A stretch of 12,131 nucleotides of DNA from CAYPLH01 sp964411505 (lineage in GTDB: Bacteria; Bacillota; Clostridia; CAYPLH01; DUMO01), in NCBI GenBank assembly GCA_964411505.1, contig CAYPLH010000088.1, positions 1 to 12,131 on the forward strand. Reading direction: 5' to 3'. This document shows, in pieces, positions 6,738 to 12,131 of this stretch (positions are counted from its first letter, which is position 1; every line of letters starts with the position of its first letter). The translations under genes were made by a program, and so were the position numbers. The notes below the pieces were generated by a model. That model was given only the letters and a program-made list of their open reading frames with translations. It searched no databases and was not told the DNA's origin.

Positions 6738-8354
6738 TTATACTACATGCTTTTTTAGTGTAGCCCTTACTGCACCTGGTCCTGTTATCATTTCGCTAAA
6801 AAATCCCTCGATTTTTTCACCTAAGTCTACTTGGTAAAGATCAACTCCAAACAATTTTATGTTTGACAGTATTGGCTGCAAGACCTTATTTGCATCTATT
6901 TTGCTCCCAAGTTTTACATCCTTAAAGTATGGCCTTAGAGTATCAAGCATAGGATCGGGGCTTAAGGACATATCATTTCCTTTATCGTCAACGCCTAAAA
7001 GATACCTACACCAACCTGCTATTACAAGAGGGATGTATTTAAGGTTTCCAGGATCAAGATCTTCACGCTCTACATATGATTTTATTGTTTCACCAAACCT
7101 AATAGCTAGCTTTTGTGACGTATCAACAGCTATTCTTTGTGGAGTATCGGGTATATACGGATTTGGTAACCGCACCTCAATAACCTCTGTTGCAAAATCT
7201 ACAGGATCAATTACTCCAGGGTTTACTACTACAGGCATTCCTTCTTCAAAGCCAATCTTTTTAACAAGCTTTTGAAGCTGCTCATCTTGCATTTCTTCTG
7301 AAATATAATTAAATCCAAGCAGGCACCCATAGATTGCAAGGCTTGTATGGAGGGGATTTAAACATGTACCGACTTTCATCTTCTCTACTTTGTCAACAGT
7401 ATCCCTGTCAGTAAAAATAACACCAGCTTTTTCAAGAGGTGGTCTTCCATTCGGGAAGCTTTCTTCAATTACAAGATACTCTGGACCTTCAGCATTAATA
7501 AATGGAGCTACATACGTATTCTTCTCCGTTTTCACTAAATCCATATTCTCAAGACCATCTTTTACAAGGGATTCTCTTACCTCATCAGCAGGTCTTGGAG
7601 TAATCTTATCAATCATTGACCATGGGAAGGATACCATCTTTGGATCCTTAATATAATCCAAAAATGCATTTTCAACTAAACCCTTTCCAACCCATTCTTC
7701 AACAATATTTACAACAGCATCCCGGAACCTTTTACCGTTTTGAGAGCAATTATCCATACTAACAAAAGCAATTGGATGCTTACCATTCTTAAAACGTGTA
7801 TATGCCAACGAAGCTATTTTGGACATAGCATGTGTCGGACTTTTTGGACCTTCGTCAATATCTTTTTTAACATCTGGGAAGAACTCACCTGACAGGTTTT
7901 TAAGGTTGTATCCCTTTTCAGTTATTGTCATGCTTACCATCTCTAAACCGGGTTTTTTAAATAACTCGTGTAATTTATCCCAATCCTGTTTCCTAGAAGG
8001 ATCACCTGCAAGAGCTCCAGCGAGGCTTCCAACAACTTTTTTTTCAAAGCTACCATCAGGATTCATTATGACAAGCAGACTCAAATTATCAAAAGGTTTG
8101 TATGCTTTATCAATAATCTCAACGTCAAATGTTTCGGCAGCTATGATTCCTCTGTCGGCTACTCCTTCGTTAAGGAGAGTTTGTTGCAGCACTGCAACAA
8201 AACCCCTAAATATATTCCCTGCGCCAAAATGTATCCAAACAGGGTTTTCAAATGATTTACTTATCATTGAATCAATATCGAATTTAGGTAACTCGATTCC
8301 TACCTTGGCCCACTGCGCAGTATTTTTAATTCCTTCACGGCTTAATTTAAGCAT
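6738..8354 (-). CDS. uxuB: Fructuronate reductase / D-mannonate oxidoreductase (mannitol dehydrogenase family)
   Basis: Reduces D-fructuronate to D-mannonate with NADH in the cytoplasm, the step before mannonate dehydratase. It is 538 aa, the long-chain polyol dehydrogenase form. An N-terminal Rossmann region has WIHFGAGNIFRGF (40-52). MDNCSQNGKRFRD (200-212) and FPWSMIDKITPRP (243-255) match the family's SxDN and MVDRITP blocks. The catalytic block is KVGTCLNPLHTS (Lys327, Asn333, His336); the Lys-Asn spacing is one longer than the classic KxxxxN, which I believe is usual in this clostridial/Thermotoga-type branch. The start ATG 8354 has AGGAGG 10 nt upstream. The substrate could instead be tagaturonate or another keto-uronate, but the nearby epimerase and isomerase make fructuronate the best call. 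It is separated from those genes by 490 bp, so it probably has its own promoter. Confidence 0.88.
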   Translation of the reverse strand: MLKLSREGIKNTAQWAKVGIELPKFDIDSMISKSFENPVWIHFGAGNIFRGFVAVLQQTLLNEGVADRGIIAAETFDVEIIDKAYKPFDNLSLLVIMNPDGSFEKKVVGSLAGALAGDPSRKQDWDKLHELFKKPGLEMVSMTITEKGYNLKNLSGEFFPDVKKDIDEGPKSPTHAMSKIASLAYTRFKNGKHPIAFVSMDNCSQNGKRFRDAVVNIVEEWVGKGLVENAFLDYIKDPKMVSFPWSMIDKITPRPADEVRESLVKDGLENMDLVKTEKNTYVAPFINAEGPEYLVIEESFPNGRPPLEKAGVIFTDRDTVDKVEKMKVGTCLNPLHTSLAIYGCLLGFNYISEEMQDEQLQKLVKKIGFEEGMPVVVNPGVIDPVDFATEVIEVRLPNPYIPDTPQRIAVDTSQKLAIRFGETIKSYVEREDLDPGNLKYIPLVIAGWCRYLLGVDDKGNDMSLSPDPMLDTLRPYFKDVKLGSKIDANKVLQPILSNIKLFGVDLYQVDLGEKIEGFFSEMITGPGAVRATLKKHVV

Positions 8355-8388
8355 TTAATATTGTCCTCCTATAAAATTATTAATGTAT

Positions 8389-8397
8389 AATATAACA
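8389..8397 (-). promoter_or_regulatory. Candidate extended -10 of uxuB
   Basis: On the minus strand TGTTATATT (TG-N-TATATT) forms an extended -10 element about 35 nt before the uxuB ATG. No good -35 hexamer lies 17 bp upstream, which extended -10 promoters can tolerate. An alternative -10, TATAAA, lies at 8414-8419. The element touches the operator-like repeat at 8395-8406. Confidence 0.35.
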
Positions 8398-8496
8398 ACG
8401 TTAATTTCATCTATTTATACGCAATTAGCGCTAAAAATAACAGCAAACGCTTCAACGCATTATTGTACGATATAATAATTTAAGAATTAACGTTGT
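8395..8496. promoter_or_regulatory. Paired 12-bp inverted repeats flanking the uxuB promoter region (operator candidates)
   Basis: ACAACGTTAATT (8395-8406) recurs as its exact reverse complement AATTAACGTTGT (8485-8496). Both contain the AACGTT core seen in LacI-family operators, and their centres are about 92 bp apart. Between them AGCAAACGCTTCAA (8442-8455) resembles a LacI/CcpA-type site (NAANCGNT core), with mismatches at the outer positions. Uronate genes of Firmicutes are often controlled by LacI-family KdgR-like repressors and by CcpA. The pairing suggests repression by a looped dimer of dimers, which is inference. Confidence 0.45.
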
Positions 8497-8767
8497 GCTA
8501 ATTGTAAATAAGCAGCATAAAACTGCATAAAAATTACTCTTAGAGTTAATTCTATCTTAAAAATTAGCAATCTTCAATATAATTTTTCGATTTTCCTCAG
8601 GCTACAGTTCAGACACCCTACATATTGAGATATAACTGTGCAATAGCGGAAACTGCGCTTCATTTGCAAGAGCTGTATTTCGCTAATGTTTCCTAACATT
8701 GCTAAAGAGATATAGAGGGAGTGAGCTGTAACGTTTTTAGAGGAAGTCGGAAGTAGGAAGACAATTC

Positions 8768-8831
8768 TTTTGCTTGTTTGCTTGCTTGTTTGCTTGCTTT
8801 GTTTGCTTGTTTCCTTGCTTCCTTGCTTCCC
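8768..8831. repeat. Degenerate TTGC/TTGT/TTCC tetranucleotide repeat
   Basis: About 64 bp made of 4-bp units, mostly CTTG/TTGC, then changing to CTTC/CTTG, with occasional single-base slips. The minus strand is therefore almost wholly A/G with regular C (AAGCAAGC...). It lies 14 bp beyond the UxaC-like stop codon, in the 3' untranslated part of that transcript. It looks like a slippage-grown microsatellite; no function is evident. Confidence 0.75.
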
Positions 8832-8844
8832 TACGTCGCTGCAA

Positions 8845-10095
8845 TTAGAATTTGCGGTTTAAAAACTCATGGAAGTTTCCTCCGAATATTTTTTCAACAT
8901 CCCTTTTTATTTCACTTTCCTCAATTATCCAGCCTGTATCAAGAATATCAGAGTATTTATCAATTAACACTTCAGCTATAATTTTTCTCGAATGAGACCA
9001 TTTATAAATAAGCTGATCAAGAACACGACTGTCTGAATGCTGCGGTATTATACTAGATCCTAAAAGCTCAAACCTCATCTTGGTTATCTCTTCGATAAGG
9101 CTTGGGTTGTTTAGGTACCACCAGCAACCAAAAACAAGTAAATTTCTGAATTTTCTTGCTGCTACACACAATTCATGCTGATTTTCTCTTGCTAGCATGG
9201 TTACCATGAACTTATTTTGAGGGTATTTTGAACACAAGTACTCCACTGTTTCAATATCACCCTTACCTACACTATCCCCCGCCACTTGAAGTTCGGGGTT
9301 TGTAAGCTTCTTAACTCCTATCATCATTGCAAAAGGAATATTCATTTCTCTAGAAACCGGTAAAATACATTCCTCAATCATCCTAGAACGTATGGAATCC
9401 TCAGGAACCTTAAATGTGGGCGGAAGTGATACTGCCATGTATACAGCTTTCATCCTATTAATCCAGTCGCTAAGAAATCTTCGGATCTCCTTTAATGTAT
9501 TCTCATTCAAATCCATGGTTACTTTATATCCCCATATTTTAAGCTTATCACAGGCTGTATTCCAAGAATTTAAAAGGACATCCAGTCTTAGTGCTGCCAA
9601 AAACCTTGTATCGGATTTTTGACCATCTAGCCATACTTTCCTTTCATCATCATCAAAAGGATCGTTAGTCATCACTATTTCTTTGACCCCAGCAGTTTTA
9701 AACACAATGTCAATATATTGTTCTACACTCAAATCTGCAAAATACTTCCTGTAATCGTCTAGATTTCTGCTTGATACATCAAGTCCTAACTTATCCAAAA
9801 CCGTCAGCACACCTCTGCATGCTTCACTGTATGGAGAATTCTTTATAAACAAGGTATCCCAAATAAGATCCGCCTGTTCCTTTTTGGACATTTTCCAATA
9901 CTGCTCATAAGGCATATCAACTATTCTCATTGTTTCAGCAATAAGGTAATGATATGTAACTAATTCATCAACACCCCAAAGAAGCATTCCGCCAAAATCC
10001 GGAGTGTATAAATGAGTATGCACATCGGTCAGCTCCACATTATCTACAGCATTTCTTACCATTTTTTCAAGCTCATATCTATTTTTTACAGACAT
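8845..10095 (-). CDS. uxaC: Divergent UxaC-like hexuronate isomerase (amidohydrolase superfamily)
   Basis: Probably converts D-galacturonate to D-tagaturonate and D-glucuronate to D-fructuronate in the cytoplasm. The 416-aa protein carries TDVHTHLY near the N-terminus (His26, His28), the metal-binding HxH at the end of the first strand of amidohydrolase barrels. LLWGVDELVTYHYLIAE follows, matching the UxaC segment that leads into the substrate loop. Near the C-terminus it has FGCWWYLNNPSLIEE and IPQHSDSRVLDQLIYKW, with the late Asp expected of the family. It is shorter than Escherichia coli UxaC (470 aa) and diverged from it, so it may be a subfamily with another uronate or sugar-acid substrate; the genomic context argues for hexuronates. 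The start is ATG 10095, with GGAGGG (10103-10108) 7 nt upstream; the ATG five codons earlier lies inside that site. It follows uxaE by 53 bp and is probably in the same operon. Confidence 0.72.
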   Translation of the reverse strand: MSVKNRYELEKMVRNAVDNVELTDVHTHLYTPDFGGMLLWGVDELVTYHYLIAETMRIVDMPYEQYWKMSKKEQADLIWDTLFIKNSPYSEACRGVLTVLDKLGLDVSSRNLDDYRKYFADLSVEQYIDIVFKTAGVKEIVMTNDPFDDDERKVWLDGQKSDTRFLAALRLDVLLNSWNTACDKLKIWGYKVTMDLNENTLKEIRRFLSDWINRMKAVYMAVSLPPTFKVPEDSIRSRMIEECILPVSREMNIPFAMMIGVKKLTNPELQVAGDSVGKGDIETVEYLCSKYPQNKFMVTMLARENQHELCVAARKFRNLLVFGCWWYLNNPSLIEEITKMRFELLGSSIIPQHSDSRVLDQLIYKWSHSRKIIAEVLIDKYSDILDTGWIIEESEIKRDVEKIFGGNFHEFLNRKF

Positions 10096-10148
10096 ATATT
10101 TTCCCTCCATTAAGATTTTATTTTAACCACTTTTGATTTAGTTACACA

Positions 10149-11675
10149 TTAAATACCCAATTTGGAAATATGTTTTCCTATATGCTTTGACAGAGCATTA
10201 TAGTATTCATCTTCATATTTATACAAGGCGTTTAATATTCTATCCCTGAAAATATATTTACCATTATCATCTTTAGCTTGAAGAATGAGTCCGTAAGTTA
10301 TATGAATTACCTGCCTTGAATCAACCTTGTTCATAAGGTCAGGCAATGCGGCATCACTTAAAGAATCCAAAGAAGCAATATTTTTAGTATCCGCACCTAT
10401 ATGATAATATTTCTTTGCCTCATCCAACACCTCAAGTGCAAATGAATGAATTTCTCTATAAAGATCAGGTTGTTCTTGGGCAATTACCCTAACAGCTTCA
10501 AGCCAGTTGGTACCAGCTGTTTTTAAATGATATCTTCCGCGCGTTTCTTTGCCTACAATTGGAAATACTCCAAATTTGTCACTCCCTGAGTGGACACTTA
10601 TCTTATATCCAAACTTATCTGCAATAGCAACATGGACTTTAAATTCCTTTTCAAATTCTGTAATGTCACCTATATAGTCTATACCCTTCTGGAATTCTCC
10701 ACAAAACCTTGGAGCTATGGTTGCAACCTTCACCTTAGAACTGATAAGTTCTGAAGCCACAAAAAAGTGTGCCTGAGGCGATGTAGACGTCAGTGTCTCA
10801 TCAATGGAAACCTCAAAATCAACTTCCATTTTGCAGTCTTTAATGAAGCTGTTGTAAATGTCTATAGCAAAATCAATTGCCTTTTGGTAAATAAGGACAG
10901 TTTTCTTTAATTCAAAAGGCTCAAAGCTTATTTCAAGTCCTTTTTTAAGCTCAAAAACCTTATTCAAATAGCTTTCCTCAAATCTCTTCCTCTTGCCTTC
11001 GCAAATAGAGCTGTACTTTTGATTAATCTCATCAACTGTCAGATTTGGTATATCATTGTCAATGTGCTCAGAGCAGTCAAGCGTAATCATTGTAAATCCG
11101 CAGTCTAGCGCCATTTGCACTTCTTCAGGTTTTTTAAGATGATCTCCGTCGGCACCAAATCCTCCTGTGTATCCTTCCTGAAAAACAGCCCAACTTGCAT
11201 CATCAAGAACTCCTACGTAAGTCCTTCCGGTAAGATCAAGTTCCCTGATGGACTGTTGTGCAAGTATAGGTTTCACATTATAGTTTTTAATAAGACGGAT
11301 ATGCCCGGCAGAAGCCAATCCCAAACGATCTCCAAGCCCTATAGTAATATCGTTTTCTAAAACAGCGGTTGGAGCAGTAAACGGGAAAATTTCTCGAAGA
11401 CTCATGCAGTTACAATGGTTCAGTGGACAAACTTTTATTTTATAAGCTTCTACAGTCTCCACAATTCCTGAAAATTTTTCAATTATTGAACCATTTCCGA
11501 TAATAACTAACCTCTTGTCTTCATCCTCCCTAGTAAGGAAAACAACCGAATCATCAGCAATATGAACAGAATCCGTATATATATCACGAATCCCATTTTC
11601 TTTAATCTTTTCTACTATTCTTTTTGCATCGAACGGTTGCTCTAAAAAATCTGTTACTTTTCGCCAATTACTCAT
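10149..11675 (-). CDS. uxaE: Tagaturonate epimerase (tagaturonate to fructuronate)
   Basis: Inverts one centre of D-tagaturonate to give D-fructuronate, joining the galacturonate and glucuronate branches. The enzyme was characterised in Thermotoga maritima and is metal-dependent. The 508-aa protein has family-typical blocks: GLGDRLGLAS (113-122), GVLDDASWAVFQEGYTGGFG (155-174) leading into ADGDHLKKPEEV, TLDCSEHID (about 198-206), and KISVHSGSDKFGVFPIVG (358-375), whose His/Asp/Ser-rich patches are plausible metal and substrate ligands. The start is ATG 11675, because AGGAGG (11682-11687) lies 6 nt upstream; the frame extends to a TTG at 11699 with no such site. It is the first gene of the uronate block. 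A sigma-A-like promoter is placed just upstream. Confidence 0.88.
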   Translation of the reverse strand: MSNWRKVTDFLEQPFDAKRIVEKIKENGIRDIYTDSVHIADDSVVFLTREDEDKRLVIIGNGSIIEKFSGIVETVEAYKIKVCPLNHCNCMSLREIFPFTAPTAVLENDITIGLGDRLGLASAGHIRLIKNYNVKPILAQQSIRELDLTGRTYVGVLDDASWAVFQEGYTGGFGADGDHLKKPEEVQMALDCGFTMITLDCSEHIDNDIPNLTVDEINQKYSSICEGKRKRFEESYLNKVFELKKGLEISFEPFELKKTVLIYQKAIDFAIDIYNSFIKDCKMEVDFEVSIDETLTSTSPQAHFFVASELISSKVKVATIAPRFCGEFQKGIDYIGDITEFEKEFKVHVAIADKFGYKISVHSGSDKFGVFPIVGKETRGRYHLKTAGTNWLEAVRVIAQEQPDLYREIHSFALEVLDEAKKYYHIGADTKNIASLDSLSDAALPDLMNKVDSRQVIHITYGLILQAKDDNGKYIFRDRILNALYKYEDEYYNALSKHIGKHISKLGI

Positions 11676-11701
11676 GTTTAACCTCCTAAAATATATCAAG
11701 T

Positions 11702-11730
11702 ATTATTACTCTCATTATATCATGTTTCAA
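11702..11730 (-). promoter_or_regulatory. Sigma-A-type promoter of uxaE, -35 inside a CRISPR-like repeat
   Basis: On the minus strand TTGAAA (11725-11730) and AATAAT (11702-11707) are separated by exactly 17 bp; each differs from consensus by one base. The expected transcript start is close to the uxaE ribosome binding site, giving a leader of about 20-25 nt. A perfect TATAAT also lies between them (11715-11720) but lacks a good -35. The -35 hexamer is the last part of the CRISPR-like repeat. Confidence 0.55.
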
Positions 11731-11755
11731 TCCACGCCTCTATGTGAAGGGCGAC
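11724..11755. repeat. Solitary 32-bp type I-C CRISPR-like repeat
   Basis: Read on the minus strand it begins GTCGC and ends GCGTGGATTGAAAC, the two conserved ends of type I-C CRISPR repeats, and it has their length of 32. The inner stem is only partly kept (GCC/GGC closing pairs, then mismatches). No second copy lies within a spacer distance on either side or elsewhere in the window, and no cas gene is present, so this is a lone relic or a co-opted copy, not a CRISPR array. The sequence ATTATATCATG (11714-11724), which also starts each 135-bp unit, abuts it. Confidence 0.6.
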
Positions 11756-11764
11756 CTCTTTTCC

Positions 11765-12131
11765 ATTATATCATGAATTTTGCAAGAAATTGCATGATAT
11801 AATTGCGCATGTGCGTTTTTTGCCTTGGCAAAAAAAATCGCACGCGCATAAATTCCGCCGGAGGCGTATAATGTCCTCGGCAACGAGGACAACGAGGTTA
11901 TTATATCATGAATTTCGCAAGAAATTACATGATATAATCGCGCATGTGCGTTTTTTGCCTTGGCAAAAAAAATCGCACGCGCATAAATTCCGCCGGAGGC
12001 GTATAATGTCCTCGGCAACGAGGACAACGAGGTTATTATATCATGAATTTCGCAAGAAATTACATGATATAATCGCGCATGTGCGTTTTTTGCCTTGGCA
12101 AAAAAAATCGCACGCGCATAAATTCCGCCGG
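11765..12131. repeat. Tandem array of a 135-bp multi-hairpin unit (2.7 copies visible)
   Basis: Units run 11765-11899, 11900-12034 and 12035-12131 (cut by the window edge). Unit 1 differs from unit 2 by three substitutions; unit 3 matches unit 2 across its visible 97 bp. Within unit 1 there are four hairpins: A, ATTATATCATG/CATGATATAAT with an inner ATTTT-GCAA-GAAAT (11765-11803); B, TGCG-TTTTTTGCC paired with GGCAAAAAA-CGCA and flanked by GCGC/GCGC (11805-11847); C, CGCC-GGA-GGCG (11856-11866); and D, GTCCTCG-GCAA-CGAGGAC (11873-11890). In hairpin A the C-to-T change between units keeps a G:U pair. The period is a multiple of 3, so long open frames appear across it, but these are by-products. 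Its function is unknown; it could be a structured RNA, a protein-binding array or a non-autonomous repeat element. Confidence 0.85.

Larger units (their letters stand above)
8355..8844. other. 490-bp non-coding gap between the UxaC-like gene and uxuB
   Basis: No protein-coding frame is convincing on either strand. From the uxuB side it holds the ribosome binding site, the operator-like repeats, a small hairpin around ACTCTTAGAGT (near 8536), a second hairpin AATGTT/AACATT (about 8684-8699) without a T-run, and a purine/pyrimidine-biased short tandem repeat (8768-8831). I see no clear terminator for the uxaE/uxaC transcript, so read-through into uxuB is possible. Confidence 0.6.

Noticed and set aside
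7819..8358. 179-codon + strand frame opposite uxuB
   Set aside because: Antisense shadow of the conserved dehydrogenase N-terminal region.
8684..8699. Terminator for the uxaE/uxaC transcript at the AATGTT/AACATT hairpin
   Set aside because: The stem is 6 bp and there is no T-run after it on the minus strand.
8778..8981. 67-codon + strand frame starting MLACLLALFACFLASLL
   Set aside because: The apparent signal-peptide-like start is a translation of the CTTG microsatellite, and the rest is antisense to the UxaC-like gene.
11724..11899. A CRISPR array made of the I-C-like repeat and following sequence
   Set aside because: Only one 32-bp repeat is present. The 135-bp units do not contain it, and no spacer-sized spacing or cas genes are seen.
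11740..12027. 95-codon minus-strand frame with a repeated amino-acid pattern
   Set aside because: It exists only because the 135-bp unit is a multiple of three without stops in this frame. It also runs through hairpin arms and the CRISPR-like repeat, and has no convincing ribosome binding site.

Overview
The window looks like a chromosomal segment of an AT-rich Gram-positive anaerobe of the class Clostridia. The grounds are low GC outside one island, strong AGGAGG-type ribosome binding sites, a LysM protein with a Pro/Thr-rich linker, c-di-GMP signalling, and a hexuronate pathway built around a UxaE-type epimerase. The genus cannot be fixed from the sequence alone.

Layout. Positions 1-375 hold a strong + strand terminator for a gene upstream of the window, a second possible hairpin, and a decayed coding-like stretch. 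Positions 376-1365 (+) encode a DNA cytosine-5 methyltransferase with its core motifs intact. Tail to tail with it, sharing 4 bp at the stop codons, is a 58-codon remnant on the minus strand that reads like the C-terminus of its partner restriction enzyme. The rest of that enzyme is missing, so the restriction-modification locus is broken. At the break a GC-richer island (about 1540-2770) begins. It carries a standalone HipA/CtkA-like kinase gene on the minus strand.

From about 2795 to 11675 all genes are on the minus strand. In order of transcription they are: uxaE (tagaturonate epimerase); a divergent UxaC-like hexuronate isomerase 53 bp behind it; a 490-bp non-coding gap with operator-like repeats; uxuB (fructuronate reductase) closed by a terminator; a membrane PAS-PAS-GGDEF-EAL protein; and a one-TM protein with an N-terminal degenerate PP2C-like domain and a C-terminal LysM domain. 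The three uronate genes give a coherent route: galacturonate to tagaturonate (UxaC-like), tagaturonate to fructuronate (UxaE), fructuronate to mannonate (UxuB). This lets pectin sugars enter the glucuronate branch without a separate tagaturonate reductase.

The least ordinary part is the right end. Upstream of uxaE lies one isolated 32-bp sequence with both conserved ends of a type I-C CRISPR repeat, and its terminal TTGAAA is placed as the -35 box of the best uxaE promoter. Directly beyond it is a tandem array of a 135-bp unit (two full copies, and a third cut by the window edge). Nearly the whole unit folds into four successive hairpins, and it differs between copies by only three substitutions.
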